A DNA stretch of 64,000 nt from Pedobacter sp. L105 (GTDB lineage: Bacteria; Bacteroidota; Bacteroidia; Sphingobacteriales; Sphingobacteriaceae), in assembly GCF_009765875.1 (NCBI RefSeq), contig NZ_LMUP01000006.1, positions 1-64,000 of the forward strand, read 5' to 3'. Under the pieces are notes generated by a model. The model was given only the letters and a program-made list of their open reading frames with translations. It searched no databases and was not told the DNA's origin. Below, piece by piece: positions 1-10,331 of the stretch (position 1 is its first letter; each line of letters begins with the position of its first letter). A program made the translations under genes and the position numbers.

Positions 1-32
1 TAACACGTGGGAGAGTAGGTCGGTGCCAAATC
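1..32 (+). rRNA. rrf: 5S ribosomal RNA, 3' end only
   Basis: The first bases contain GTGGGAGAGTAGGTCGGTGCC, the typical 3' end of a bacterial 5S rRNA (the strand that closes the terminal helix). The gene begins to the left of the window, so only the tail is visible. It is followed directly by an intrinsic terminator, as expected for the end of an rrn operon. The exact 3' end is uncertain by a few bases. Confidence 0.85.
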
Positions 33-39
33 TTAAAGA

Positions 40-70
40 AAGCCTTTCAGGAAACTGAGAGGCTTTTCTG
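40..70 (+). terminator. rRNA operon terminator
   Basis: An 11-bp stem (40-50 with 55-65, one G-T wobble) closed by a GAAA tetraloop is followed by TTCTGG and a further T run. It lies just after the 5S tail, so it is read as the intrinsic terminator of the rRNA operon. Confidence 0.8.
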
Positions 71-339
71 GTTTTTAACCTTTTTTTATTTAGATATATC
101 GCTTAAGCTTATATCCTTTTTCTTAGTTTTCTGCTAATGATCGGCGCAAAGCTTTCCCTCATAACTTACCGGTTTATACTATCCTCTCACTATGGGCGTA
201 ATCATATATTCCAACAATTGCTCTGGGTCTTCTTTACAGATAGCTTTCTCCTGGGGATCAGGAGTTGATGCAATAGCTTCTAGGTATCAGTATGAAAGCT
301 GACAGGGATTATAGATGTTGAAATTTACAATTTTTAGTG
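71..339. other. intergenic stretch, nothing recognised
   Basis: About 270 bases between the rRNA terminator and the hairpin before the thioredoxin-like gene. I see no open frame with gene character, no tRNA and no clear repeat. Confidence 0.5.
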
Positions 340-376
340 AATCCTGCAGGCGTCTAATAAAATTGCCTGCAGGATT
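340..376. terminator. perfect inverted repeat, possible terminator of the tlpA-like gene
   Basis: AATCCTGCAGGC (340-351) pairs perfectly with 365-376 around a 13-base AT-rich loop. It lies about 55 bases beyond the stop of the leftward thioredoxin-like gene, where a terminator would be expected. Neither side has a good T run, so termination is uncertain and it could equally be an mRNA 3'-end stabiliser. Confidence 0.45.
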
Positions 377-429
377 AGCTTAAAGCTTGTCAAGTATGTT
401 TTATATACAAAGGTAAATTCTTCCAGAAT

Positions 430-1926
430 TTATTTAAGTAAACCATCCAGTGCAGATCGAAACTCTTTATCAGATGGCCTAAACTTATTATCTACTTGCT
501 TACCCTGTCTGTCATAGATAAAATATTGAGGGATCGAACTCATATGATAGAACATAGCCATAGGTGATTTGAAATTATTTATTATCCGGTAATTGTTGTT
601 ATTAACTTTCATTTCTTTTGATTTTGATATCCATTCGGATTGATTGTTATCAAATGAGAGGTAAATAAAGTCTACTTTGTCTCCGTATTCTTTTTCTAAT
701 ACACTTTCATATGGCATTTCATAAAGACAGGGTTTGCACCAGCTTGCCCAACAAATAACGAGTACCGGTTTTTTATTTAAAAGACTTTTTAATGTTCTTT
801 TGGTATTTGTAGAGTCTTTGATTTCAGAACTCATTGCTTGATCAAGGGTATAAACAGGAATTTTTTCATTCCTATTAATTACGATGTCGCTATCCAGGAA
901 CGCAATGTAGTTTTGAGTTGTACAATAACCTTTGAAATCAGTATAAAGAGAGTCAATCTGTTTTGAGAAGCTATGATATTGAGTAATATACTGATCGAGA
1001 TGCACGGTGATTTGATGATCACGTATCTTTCCCTTATTGTTCTTTTTTATGAATTTGTATATTGATACTAAAGATTGGCTGGAAAAAGGCGGGCGGGATG
1101 ACGTTTCATTATTTGTTTTTGAAAACTGGTAGGCTAGAAGCTGATATTGATTCGTTTTAAAATAAAGGTTCTTATCGTTGAATTTGTTGTTTTTGATCAG
1201 GTCTGCAAATTCTTTTGGATAGGAATCAAGATTAAATTTTACGCTGTTCAATGGAATTGTGAGGTTAAGTAGATACGAGCAATAAATCTCTGATAATACC
1301 ATCTTTTGAATATTTACAGGGATTAAGTATTCTTTAAAATAGTCATTCACAAAATTAAGCCGCCTTACATAACGTTCCTTAACAGCATGACAGAAAGGGG
1401 AAAGGGTGGAATCAGTTTTTGATAATCTTTCACTGCTTCCGAGCCTAAGGTCACCTTCAAGGTTTGATAATGAATCGAACAGGCCATAGATATATTTATT
1501 TTTACCGGAATATGTAACGTCATGAGCCCATTCTTTGAAATATTTCCCCGCCAGTTTGTTGTGGTTTCTCGGTCCGATATTGATTGTAATATGATCGCCA
1601 GGAATTACAACGATCTCATGGCCATATAGGTCACCTAAAGTGGCGCATGTTGTATCCTTTATGCTATACTCACAAGTAGTTACACAGGTATCTCCCATTT
1701 GCGTGAACGAAATGATTTTTTGAGGGAATCTGTCACTCGGCTCAAATGACCATCCATTTAAAGGCTTATCAATTGGGAAAGCAAAAGAATCAACCATGTA
1801 TGAATCTTTAATATACTTAAAAATGATGGTGGTAGTCTTTTCCTTTTGGGAATAGGATTTTGATGGTAAAATTAGCGCGATGATCGCAAGGAGGAACCTG
1901 AAGCTTGAACTTGTTTTGATGGACAT
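430..1926 (-). CDS. TlpA-like thiol-disulfide oxidoreductase, periplasmic
   Basis: This 498-residue protein has an N-terminal Sec signal peptide (hydrophobic segment about residues 9-20, cleavage likely near SYSQ at 24-27). Its C-terminal thioredoxin fold carries the redox motif W396-CKPC. The roughly 330-residue middle part has no motif I recognise and resembles the long N-terminal extensions of Bacteroidota TlpA/ResA-like proteins. By family it should reduce or form disulfides in periplasmic proteins. It is separated from the next gene by 410 bases and is read leftward, away from the XRE/RND pair. Its neighbours include a second thioredoxin-like protein and a four-cysteine secreted peptide, so a role in folding or reducing that peptide is possible but inferred. 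Confidence 0.85.
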   Translation of the reverse strand: MSIKTSSSFRFLLAIIALILPSKSYSQKEKTTTIIFKYIKDSYMVDSFAFPIDKPLNGWSFEPSDRFPQKIISFTQMGDTCVTTCEYSIKDTTCATLGDLYGHEIVVIPGDHITINIGPRNHNKLAGKYFKEWAHDVTYSGKNKYIYGLFDSLSNLEGDLRLGSSERLSKTDSTLSPFCHAVKERYVRRLNFVNDYFKEYLIPVNIQKMVLSEIYCSYLLNLTIPLNSVKFNLDSYPKEFADLIKNNKFNDKNLYFKTNQYQLLAYQFSKTNNETSSRPPFSSQSLVSIYKFIKKNNKGKIRDHQITVHLDQYITQYHSFSKQIDSLYTDFKGYCTTQNYIAFLDSDIVINRNEKIPVYTLDQAMSSEIKDSTNTKRTLKSLLNKKPVLVICWASWCKPCLYEMPYESVLEKEYGDKVDFIYLSFDNNQSEWISKSKEMKVNNNNYRIINNFKSPMAMFYHMSSIPQYFIYDRQGKQVDNKFRPSDKEFRSALDGLLK

Positions 1927-2230
1927 ACAGATGATGTTTAATAATTGTGATTTTCTATATTTACTTTGATCTTATAAAGATAAAATATATTTATAAGATA
2001 TAACTAAGAAATTAGTTATTAAATTATAAAAATATAAATATCCGGGTAGAAAGGGAATGAGATCAGTCTGTAATATGATATCCGCCTCTTAAATTTCCCA
2101 TCAGAGAAGTTAAGTCATTAAGACCTTTGATACACAAGCAATATGAAAAAGAGGAGTATTTATGACTAGGAATTTTATAAACTCTTTGCGGATCATATAA
2201 TTAAATCTCAATCGGCAAACAAAATCTATA
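1927..2230. other. AT-rich divergent intergenic region
   Basis: This gap lies between the leftward TlpA-like gene and the rightward XRE gene and should hold both promoters. It is strongly AT-rich with short TTATAA-type tracts (about 1970-2030). I could not identify a convincing Bacteroidota -33/-7 pair or any small gene. Confidence 0.4.
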
Positions 2231-2298
2231 TTCATCTATCAAAAATTTAGATACGTGTAAATTATTCTTATAAAACGATCATATTCTCTCATACTTGT
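2231..2298 (+). promoter_or_regulatory. conserved upstream element, copy A
   Basis: This 68-base stretch ends 38 bases before the XRE start codon. It matches 14832-14898 upstream of the methyltransferase gene. Shared blocks are TTCATCTATC, ATACGTGTAA and CATACTTGT, in the same order and orientation and with spacing equal to within one base. About 32 of the first 40 positions agree. It is best read as a shared promoter/operator region, perhaps bound by the XRE protein; alternatively it is one of two direct repeats flanking an island. Confidence 0.6.
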
Positions 2299-2336
2299 TT
2301 TATAACTAAATATACTTTACCCTGGCATTTTTATTC

Positions 2337-2693
2337 TTGTTGGAAATAGAATTAGCTAACCTAAAATATCAGCCTGTGAATATTAAATATGGTTCTTCAC
2401 TCATCAAATTAAGAAAGGGGCATAATTTTACCCAGCAACAAATTGCAGATGAATTATTTGTTTCCAGATCTACCTATGCTTCCTGGGAATCTGATAATAA
2501 TGAAATTCCACTCACAAAATTCCTGAAGCTTTCCAAGTTTTATAACATTAGCCTTGTTGAGTTTATCCATCTGATTGAAACTGAAAATCATATTGTTTTA
2601 TTGAAATCCGTGGAAAACGCTGAAACCCAGGTGATGCTTTTATTAAAAGAAGAACTGGCCAATATAAGATCTTTGCTCTCCAATAAGATGTAG
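2337..2693 (+). CDS. XRE-family helix-turn-helix regulator
   Basis: A 118-residue cytoplasmic protein with a Cro/C1-type HTH at about residues 20-75; the recognisable core is FTQQQIADELFVSRSTYASWE. The C-terminal tail of about 40 residues is predicted helical and has no known domain. No ATG lies in frame before the HTH, so translation must begin at TTG 2337 or the adjacent TTG 2340. It ends 10 bases before the RND permease gene, so the two are very probably cotranscribed and the protein likely controls that pump. The conserved element at 2231-2298 lies just upstream and may be its operator. The ligand is unknown. Confidence 0.85.
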   Translation: MLEIELANLKYQPVNIKYGSSLIKLRKGHNFTQQQIADELFVSRSTYASWESDNNEIPLTKFLKLSKFYNISLVEFIHLIETENHIVLLKSVENAETQVMLLLKEELANIRSLLSNKM

Positions 2694-2703
2694 CTGCCTA
2701 ACT

Positions 2704-5700
2704 ATGTCGAGCCCGTTTAGAATAGTCATTATTTTTATTGCAATTGCACTAAGCTGTTTATTATTCCTTCCTGATTTAAATATAAACCTGCTGCCTGAAG
2801 ATACGGGTAATGAATTGGTTGTTTCTTTTGCACTTCCCGGTGCAACTCCAGATATCATTGAATTACAAGTCACTTCCTTACTGGAAAATGTTTTTTCACA
2901 GCTACGCGATCTAAAAGAGATTAAATCAGTCTCCTCCTATAGTCTGGGACAAATACAACTGCATTTTGATCGTAATGCAGACATGGAAATGAAAAGGTTT
3001 GAAATCTTATCCCTGATCAGGCAAGTTAAAAGTCAATTACCAGAGCAAATTTCCTATCCAACCGTTAGTCAGGCCATAGATGAACAGGCCGCGAAAATTA
3101 AGTCGCCAACACTAATCTATACGGTAAATGCAAGGGAAGCCAGCTATAAAGTAAAATACAATACGCAGGAACTGATTAAAAAGTCACTGTCTGCCGTTCC
3201 GGGGGTAGGAGAGGTTGAAGTTACAGGTGCAAGCGGGTTGCAGGTAACGATTAAATATAACCAGGAAAAACTAAAAAGTTATCAGCTAGAACCCTCGCAG
3301 CTCTTAAAGCTCATCGGTGAACAAACCAGGACTTCTTATCCAGGCAGCATAACAACCAGTAATCACCAGGAATTATTTATTAAAGTAAATAGTAATCAAT
3401 TGGATATTAAGTCACTTCAGGACCTTGCTATATCAAAGCACGATCCGGCACTGCGATTAAAAGACGTGGCTGATGTTTATTTCGAAGAAGAAGAGCCTAA
3501 CCAGTTTTTCCGGATAAATGGTAAAAACTCTGTTAATGTGAGTATTTATCCTAAGGTGGGTATCAACATCATCAAATTTGTTAAAGATGTAAAAGAACAG
3601 CTAAAAAATATTGAAGCTAAATTACCCCAGGGATATGAATTAAGATTAAGTTATGATGATACTGAATTTCTGCATAAAGAACTGACTAAAAATTATAGCC
3701 GGACAGTTATTGCCTTATTGATTTTGCTTTTATTCGTTCTATTGTCTTACCGTAACTGGCGGTATCTTTTAAACCTGTTTTTAAGTTTAACCATGAATTT
3801 TTGTTTAACCTTATTAATGGTGGGATACCTGCATATTCCTATACATATCTACAGCCTTGCCGGTTTGTCTATTGCATTTGGAATTATGATCGACCATGCT
3901 ATCATTATGGTAGACTATTATAGCCAGTATAGAAACCGTAAAGTATTTCTGGCACTGCTTGGAGCTACGCTGACCACGATAACCGCACTCTTATTGATTT
4001 TCTTTTTGCCCGAAGAACAAAAGAAAGACTTGAAAGATTTTGCAGTCATTATTATCATCGCCTTAACCACCTCTTTGTTAACAAATTTATGGTTTACGGT
4101 AGGGTTACACCGAATATTTTTTCAAACGGAACCAATCAGGCGTGGTAATTATATTAAAAAGATATCCAGGATTAAGTTTCTCCGGTTTAAAAAATATAGC
4201 CATTTGATTGGCTTTCTGGCCCGGTACAGGAAGGCGTTCGTTATCATCATCGTATTCCTATTTGGACTTCCTTTGTTTATGCTGCCGGATAAAATTAATC
4301 ATAGTGAATTATATAAAAGAACACTGGGTTCAGCGCTTTACCAGGAAAAGATCAGACCCATCACTGATCGATTGCTTGGAGGAACATTGTATCTTTTTAA
4401 ATCGACGATTTACGAAAATAGTCGCCCCAGTGAGATTGGCAGGACTAAATTGTTTGTCAATGCTGAATTACCCATCGGAAATACGATCTTCCAGATGAAT
4501 ACTATATTCGAAAATCTGGAAAATTATCTGTCAGGGATTAAAGGAATCGATACATACGTTACCAATGTTTACTCCGGTCAGCAGGGGTCTATGGTGATCA
4601 CATTTGATGAACAAGCTGAAAAAAGCAATTTTCCATTTGAACTCAAATCATTACTTACTGATAGGGCGCTGGAATGGGGTGGAGTGAAATGGAATATTTT
4701 TGGTTTTGGGCGGGGCTTTAGCAATGAGGATTTGAATGAGGTTCCTACATTCAAAATCATTGTAAGAGGTTACAATTATGATGAACTACAGCGCATCACC
4801 AACCAGCTTGCACAAGAACTCTCCATCAATAAGCGTATTCAAAATATCAACATCAATGCGAGTTTAGCAGATAATACAAAAGTTGGAATGGAATACAGGC
4901 TTAATTTAAATAATGACCGGCTTGGCTTCTTTAAAACTAATCCCCAGGAATTACTTTCTGCGCTGGTTGGTTATGCCAAACCGGGAAGCGCAGCTGCGCA
5001 TATACTGATCAATAATGAATTGTACCCTTTAATGATAAAGGAGAAAAATTCTGATGAGTATAGCCAGTATCAAATGCTCAACGGGAATACAGAGATCAGC
5101 AGTGACAATCAGGTTAAGATAAAAGATATGGGCAGCGTGTCATTACAAAAATCAGCTACCCGGATCTATAAGGAAGACCGGCAGTACATCAAAGTAATCG
5201 GATTAGAATATATGGGCTCTTATGAGCTGGGTACCCATTTTCTTTTGGAAAAATTAAATTTGATCAATAAAAAAATACCAATAGGTTATTTGGCCAGGAT
5301 ACAACGAGATCATAGCCGCGATCAGTCGAAAGATGTACAATTCTTTTTGGTCCTGATTCTTTTGGTCCTCAATTATGTGATCATTGCTATTCTCTTTGAA
5401 AACCTGCGGCAGCCACTCTATATTATTTGTACCATTCCTATTTCTTTCATTGGTCTGTTTATGGCTTTTTACCTCTTCGATTTTCCATTTGACCAGGGGG
5501 GATATACCTCTTTTATCATGCTTGGCGGACTAATTGTCAATGCAGGAATATTTATAGTCAATGACCTGAACCAGGCAAAACCATTTTATAAGTCCTATAA
5601 TAAGACTTTGATAAAAGTGGTTATAAACAGGGGAAGAACTATTTTTCTTACAACGGCAGCAACCATATGTGGCTTAATTCCCTTTTTAATTGACGGCCCT

Positions 5701-5811
5701 AATGAACCGTTTTGGTTTTCACTAGCTATAGGAACAATAGGTGGCTTGATCTTCTCGTTCTTTGCCATCTTTATAGCACTTCCTGTCTTTTTATATCAAA
5801 AGACAAAATGA
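2704..5811 (+). CDS. RND efflux permease (A)
   Basis: This 1035-residue inner-membrane RND transporter has the family layout: an N-terminal transmembrane helix, a large periplasmic porter region, a helix bundle (about 335-530), a second porter region and a second bundle (about 880-1030). The TM4 proton-relay site reads D397-H398, where AcrB has Asp-Asp, and the TM10 site reads VNAG instead of carrying the AcrB lysine. The protein is therefore not a close AcrB homologue. It sits 10 bases behind the XRE gene and has no adaptor or TolC on its own strand; it converges on the tolC/RND-B/adaptor operon and may share those parts. Substrate unknown; peptide export is a speculative option given the neighbours. 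Confidence 0.9.
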   Translation: MSSPFRIVIIFIAIALSCLLFLPDLNINLLPEDTGNELVVSFALPGATPDIIELQVTSLLENVFSQLRDLKEIKSVSSYSLGQIQLHFDRNADMEMKRFEILSLIRQVKSQLPEQISYPTVSQAIDEQAAKIKSPTLIYTVNAREASYKVKYNTQELIKKSLSAVPGVGEVEVTGASGLQVTIKYNQEKLKSYQLEPSQLLKLIGEQTRTSYPGSITTSNHQELFIKVNSNQLDIKSLQDLAISKHDPALRLKDVADVYFEEEEPNQFFRINGKNSVNVSIYPKVGINIIKFVKDVKEQLKNIEAKLPQGYELRLSYDDTEFLHKELTKNYSRTVIALLILLLFVLLSYRNWRYLLNLFLSLTMNFCLTLLMVGYLHIPIHIYSLAGLSIAFGIMIDHAIIMVDYYSQYRNRKVFLALLGATLTTITALLLIFFLPEEQKKDLKDFAVIIIIALTTSLLTNLWFTVGLHRIFFQTEPIRRGNYIKKISRIKFLRFKKYSHLIGFLARYRKAFVIIIVFLFGLPLFMLPDKINHSELYKRTLGSALYQEKIRPITDRLLGGTLYLFKSTIYENSRPSEIGRTKLFVNAELPIGNTIFQMNTIFENLENYLSGIKGIDTYVTNVYSGQQGSMVITFDEQAEKSNFPFELKSLLTDRALEWGGVKWNIFGFGRGFSNEDLNEVPTFKIIVRGYNYDELQRITNQLAQELSINKRIQNININASLADNTKVGMEYRLNLNNDRLGFFKTNPQELLSALVGYAKPGSAAAHILINNELYPLMIKEKNSDEYSQYQMLNGNTEISSDNQVKIKDMGSVSLQKSATRIYKEDRQYIKVIGLEYMGSYELGTHFLLEKLNLINKKIPIGYLARIQRDHSRDQSKDVQFFLVLILLVLNYVIIAILFENLRQPLYIICTIPISFIGLFMAFYLFDFPFDQGGYTSFIMLGGLIVNAGIFIVNDLNQAKPFYKSYNKTLIKVVINRGRTIFLTTAATICGLIPFLIDGPNEPFWFSLAIGTIGGLIFSFFAIFIALPVFLYQKTK

Positions 5812-5840
5812 GATCCGCAAAAGGCTTTGAAACTTGATGT

Positions 5841-7265
5841 TTATAAATTGTAGAGCGTAAGTACCCTAAGCTGATAATAAGATTCCCAGAAATTTCTTAG
5901 CGCAGAGATATAGGATCTCTTCGCTGTATCCTTCTCATTTAATGCGATGTTTAATTCTGTTACGGTAGTTTTCCCAAACCGGAACTGTTCCTGTGTCAAT
6001 TCATAACGTTCTTCCGCAATAGTGTCGGCCTGCTGAGTGATAGAGATATTGTTTGATACCAATTGAAGGTTATCTACCAGGTTCGTAATTTCATGTTTTA
6101 ATTCTATTTCTTCCTGGGCAATGGTATAGTTTACTGTTTCCAGGTTTGAGGTCGCAATATTAATCTTCTGTTTGGTCCTGCCCCAATCGATAATCGGAAT
6201 GGCTAAAGTAAACGTAACGTTTGCCTGCGCACGTGTTTGGTTATAGAATAAACCTAATGTTTCACCTACACCGCTTAATCCATAAGCAGCTATCAATTTT
6301 ACATTATACCTGTCTTTTTTTGCCTGATCAAGATCTCTCTGGGATTCCAGTTTTCTTCTTAAATAGGAAATGAACTCGGCGCGGTTTTTTTTTGCCTCTT
6401 CTATTGCTTTTTCTGCTGTAATACTGAGTTTCGGCAGCTTTTCAGGAACCAGTAAGTGAATTTTAACAGAATCTGCCAGCCCGGAATAATTGACCAGACT
6501 GGACAGCGCTGTTTTGATATTTACTTTTGCGGATTCCAGTTCCTGCTGGGAATTGAGAAGCTGTAACTTAATCTGCAAAATTTTATCTTTCGTTGTTGTT
6601 CCAAGGCTCACCCTCTTGTTTTCAATCTCATAAATGATTTTTTGACTCTCTAAGTTCTTCTTCGCAAGTTCCAGATTTGCCTGGGCATCTAATACATCAA
6701 AATAATCTTTTGTGGCCTGCAGTGATATACTTTCAGTATCTTTTATGTATTGTTTCTCTGCCTCCTGTAATTTTAGCGGTTCTATTTTCTTTTTCCATTT
6801 ATATTCATTGAACGCTAAAAAAGGCTGTTCAAGACTTACATTTAAAGGAATGCCACTATACTGTTTGCTTTTTAATCCAAAATCGTCAAAACGCTGTAAC
6901 CCGCTGTTAATGGAGACTGTACCTCCTGTGGATTGGATGGGCTCAGAAAAAGCCAGACCAAAATTGGCGTAATTCTGTGTTACGGGTAAAAATACTACAG
7001 TTCCATCTGGCTGTGTAACGGGAGAATAATTTTTGTTAAAATTCAGCAGGTTACCTGTCAGGGACAAAAGCGGCTTGTTGCCGGCCTGATAACTTAAGTA
7101 TTGATAATACAGGTTAAACTTTGTGCTCTTTGCAATCTTTGAAGATAATGACTCCCGTTTAGCCAGGGAAATGATATCTTCCAATGCAAATGATTGTCCG
7201 GTTTGGGCCCAGGAAGAACAAATGCTCAAATAAAGTATCATACAGATTATTAATATAGTCTTCAT
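5841..7265 (-). CDS. TolC-family outer membrane efflux protein
   Basis: A 474-residue protein with a signal peptide (cleavage near SSWAQ, residue 21) followed by the two long alpha-helical hairpin repeats of the OEP family, visible as heptad-rich stretches such as ELAKKNLESQKIIYEIENKR. By family it forms the trimeric outer-membrane duct of tripartite pumps. Its start lies one base after the stop of RND-B, so adaptor, RND-B and TolC form one leftward operon. The gene ends 30 bases from the convergent RND-A stop. It is the only outer-membrane channel in the locus and may serve both permeases. Confidence 0.92.
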   Translation of the reverse strand: MKTILIICMILYLSICSSWAQTGQSFALEDIISLAKRESLSSKIAKSTKFNLYYQYLSYQAGNKPLLSLTGNLLNFNKNYSPVTQPDGTVVFLPVTQNYANFGLAFSEPIQSTGGTVSINSGLQRFDDFGLKSKQYSGIPLNVSLEQPFLAFNEYKWKKKIEPLKLQEAEKQYIKDTESISLQATKDYFDVLDAQANLELAKKNLESQKIIYEIENKRVSLGTTTKDKILQIKLQLLNSQQELESAKVNIKTALSSLVNYSGLADSVKIHLLVPEKLPKLSITAEKAIEEAKKNRAEFISYLRRKLESQRDLDQAKKDRYNVKLIAAYGLSGVGETLGLFYNQTRAQANVTFTLAIPIIDWGRTKQKINIATSNLETVNYTIAQEEIELKHEITNLVDNLQLVSNNISITQQADTIAEERYELTQEQFRFGKTTVTELNIALNEKDTAKRSYISALRNFWESYYQLRVLTLYNL

Positions 7266-7266
7266 T

Positions 7267-10200
7267 TTATTTCCCCTTTTTTGTTAAAAACCAATAAGCA
7301 AGCGGTATAAACCAGAGTGTAAAAAAAGTTCCGATAGTGAGGCCACCTACAATGACATATACCATTGGCTTCTGCAGGTCGTTTCCTATGCCGCCGGTAA
7401 ATAAAACCGGAATTAATGCCAGGCTTGTGGTTAAGGAAACCATGAGCAGCGGTTTGAGACAAATTTCACCGGCGCCATGTAAAGCTTTGATCAGGATTTC
7501 TCGTTTATCTGTTAGTCCCTGCTCTTCCAGTTCTTTTCTTAGCCGATTAATCGTTTCCACTTTTAAGGTAGGGTCGTCTACGATAATGCCCAGTACAACG
7601 ATGAAACCTATCGCTGCCATTACATCCAGTTTACCTCCTGCAAGAATTAAAATGAACATGGCCCCGGCAACACCCAAGGGAATTGTAAACATGACGATAA
7701 AGGGATGAACCAGGTTTTCAAATTGTACGGCCAGTATGAAGTATAACAACAGGAATGAAATGATGAAAATGACTACAAGTTCACGGATTTGAGATTGGTT
7801 TGAGTAATATTTACCAGAGAAAGAAAGGGAAAGTCCGTCTTTCGCGGCCAGGAACATTAATTTCTTTTGTAAAGCAGGGACGTCAGTTAGGGCATCGTCA
7901 TTAAAGGTCACCGATTCATACAGACCTGCTTTATCCGATGTTAAATATTTCTTTTCTACACCATAATTGTAACTGATAAATGTATTCAATGGATAAAGTG
8001 TGTTGTCTTTTCCTGCAATGAAACTTTTCAGCTTGTCGTCAATATCCTTTTCAGGGGATGTGATCCTTAAAATTTTCACATCTCCGAACCTTTTAATTTC
8101 TGCCACGTTGTACGTACCAAATAACCGCTGCAGATTTGCTTCTATGTCATCTTTACTAATCCCGTAAAGCAGCATTTTATGATTATCCAGATGCATTTCA
8201 ACATTTGCTTCTTCAACAAAGTTCAGCCCTTTCTCCCAATGCGGGTAAGGAATTTTATGGAGGAATTTTTGCAGGCTTGCCAGATTGTTTCCAACACTCT
8301 GCTCATTGAGCGACCGCATTCTTACTTCAATAAAAGGTTCATTGTTGCCAAATAATTGGGTAAAGGCGTTTGGTGCACTTTCTATTTTCCACGTTGAGGA
8401 TGGGTAGTGCTGCTTTAGCCAGGAGTTAAGTTTAAGGTCCAGCGCTGCCTTTGTGTCTTCAGACCCGCATTTATAGTAAATCTCAGCACTCTGAATATTG
8501 TTGTTCTCCTGCTGCAGTAAATATTGTGTAATACCAATATCACTCTCCCAAACGGCGTTGTTTTTTAATATTCCGCTTAATTCCAATAATCTCATCCTGT
8601 TTTCCTGTATACCCACAGGCTGGTTCCAGTCAATTTTCAGTAAACTTTCAGTTTCAGTAATATGAGGAAGGGCGGTAACCTTGATAAAATTAAAAAGGAA
8701 GAATCCCACTGGCATAATTAGTAGGGTAGCTAAGAAATATAACCTCTTTCTTCTGAAGATGTTATCTATCATTTTATGGTAACCATTTAAAATCCAGGTA
8801 TATAAACGGGTATCTTCTTTTAACTGCTCGGGAGTAGCTTTTAAGAATAGTTTATACAATACGGGAGTGAGACAGAAAGCAACCAGTAAGGATACGGCAA
8901 GAGAAATGGTTAGTGAGACAGCCTGGTCATAAACCAAAGCGCCGGCCATTCCATTAAGATAGATCAGTGGTGCGTAGATCGCAACAGTAGTGAGCACCTG
9001 GCTGATGATGGGCACAATCACTTCATTGGTGCCGGTGATGCAGCTTTCTTCCATCGAATATCCCATTCGTCTTTTTCTGGTAATGTTGTCCAGTACCACG
9101 ATCGAATTATCAATCAGCATACCTACGCCCAGCGCCAATCCGGATAGAGAAATGATGTTAAAGGAAATATTAAAAGCATAGAAAAAAATGAAGGTCATTA
9201 ACAGGGAAATGGGGATGCTGATACTCATTAAAATCGGGGACGCATAGTTCCCCAAAAACATAAAAAGTACAGCTACACATAAAATTCCGCCGTAAACTAA
9301 ATCTTGCTGAAGATTGGATATCCCGGAGTCCAGGAGATAAGTCTGATCTTGTGTTTTATTAAAGCTAACCGAAGGATAATCGTGCTTGAATTGAGAAATA
9401 GCAGAGTCTATCTTCGGCATCAGCTCGTTCATTTTTGAGCCTGACTGTTTATGGACGGTAATAATTAATCCTTCTTTACCATTAAAATAATGAAAACCTA
9501 AAGGTTTTTCGGTATCCAGGCTAACCTTACACAACTGGCCTAGAGGAACACTGACATTATTGTTTAATTTTACGGGTACGCTGACTATCTGTTCCGGCGT
9601 CTGTAGATCGCTGATCAGTTTCACGAAAAATTGATATTGACCATTTTTAATGGAAAGATCTCCGAGTTGTATATTTGCGGCCTGTATAGCCTTTGCGATT
9701 GCTGTCTCATCAAGGCCTAAGGCCCATAGTGATTGCCTGTCGGGAGTGATGGCAATAAAGCCAGATCTTTTACCATTGATATCCACCAGAGAAATTCCAT
9801 CAATTTCTTCCAGTCTTTTTTTGATCACCTTTTCAGTCAGCTGGGAAACCTGTAAATAATCATTTTCATTTTTCGGAATGACCTGAATCCTGACAATAGG
9901 AATATCTGAAGTATTAATTCTGATTACCTGGGGCCTGGGTAAATCTTTAGGCAACCCATTGATGATCCTGTCTAATTTTTCATTGACATCTATATAAGCG
10001 AAGTCCATTCTGGTACCATAATCAAACGTAAGATTGATGGTTGCCGCATGATTGGCAGACCTGCTTTCAATGTTGGTCAGTTTATTTAAGGTGGAAAGAT
10101 TCTCCCTTATGGGCTTTGTAATATTCTCTTCCAGGGCTGCCGCAGCTGTATTGGGATAAGCTATTTTAATGACGATTTGCGGAATATCTATTGTAGGTAG

Positions 10201-10302
10201 AAGCGATACGGGTACTTTTTGCATGGATAAGAACCCTCCAATCAACAGTAGGGAGAAAGTTAGGATGACTGCAATCGGGCGCTGGAGCAGGAATCGGACC
10301 AT
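7267..10302 (-). CDS. RND efflux permease (B)
   Basis: This 1011-residue RND permease starts MVRFLLQRPIAV, the usual TM1 beginning of the family. It has two periplasmic porter regions and two transmembrane bundles. TM4 carries D398-N399 in GMLIDNSIVVLDN, a D-N variant common outside the AcrB group. TM10 contains GIIVDDPTLKVETIN, a signature I associate with Bacteroidota RND proteins that travel in pairs. It lies 29 bases after the adaptor gene and one base before tolC, a complete tripartite operon. It probably exports a small molecule or peptide by proton antiport; the substrate is not visible from sequence. The two permeases are clearly non-identical, so they could form separate or mixed trimers. 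Confidence 0.9.
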   Translation of the reverse strand: MVRFLLQRPIAVILTFSLLLIGGFLSMQKVPVSLLPTIDIPQIVIKIAYPNTAAAALEENITKPIRENLSTLNKLTNIESRSANHAATINLTFDYGTRMDFAYIDVNEKLDRIINGLPKDLPRPQVIRINTSDIPIVRIQVIPKNENDYLQVSQLTEKVIKKRLEEIDGISLVDINGKRSGFIAITPDRQSLWALGLDETAIAKAIQAANIQLGDLSIKNGQYQFFVKLISDLQTPEQIVSVPVKLNNNVSVPLGQLCKVSLDTEKPLGFHYFNGKEGLIITVHKQSGSKMNELMPKIDSAISQFKHDYPSVSFNKTQDQTYLLDSGISNLQQDLVYGGILCVAVLFMFLGNYASPILMSISIPISLLMTFIFFYAFNISFNIISLSGLALGVGMLIDNSIVVLDNITRKRRMGYSMEESCITGTNEVIVPIISQVLTTVAIYAPLIYLNGMAGALVYDQAVSLTISLAVSLLVAFCLTPVLYKLFLKATPEQLKEDTRLYTWILNGYHKMIDNIFRRKRLYFLATLLIMPVGFFLFNFIKVTALPHITETESLLKIDWNQPVGIQENRMRLLELSGILKNNAVWESDIGITQYLLQQENNNIQSAEIYYKCGSEDTKAALDLKLNSWLKQHYPSSTWKIESAPNAFTQLFGNNEPFIEVRMRSLNEQSVGNNLASLQKFLHKIPYPHWEKGLNFVEEANVEMHLDNHKMLLYGISKDDIEANLQRLFGTYNVAEIKRFGDVKILRITSPEKDIDDKLKSFIAGKDNTLYPLNTFISYNYGVEKKYLTSDKAGLYESVTFNDDALTDVPALQKKLMFLAAKDGLSLSFSGKYYSNQSQIRELVVIFIISFLLLYFILAVQFENLVHPFIVMFTIPLGVAGAMFILILAGGKLDVMAAIGFIVVLGIIVDDPTLKVETINRLRKELEEQGLTDKREILIKALHGAGEICLKPLLMVSLTTSLALIPVLFTGGIGNDLQKPMVYVIVGGLTIGTFFTLWFIPLAYWFLTKKGK

Positions 10303-10331
10303 CGTTTAGCTAGTTGTAATCATAACCTTCA

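Noticed and set aside
7337..7708. Rightward 123-residue open frame inside RND-B
   Set aside because: It is antisense to a clear RND permease, has no family features, and its composition mirrors the opposite-strand codons.
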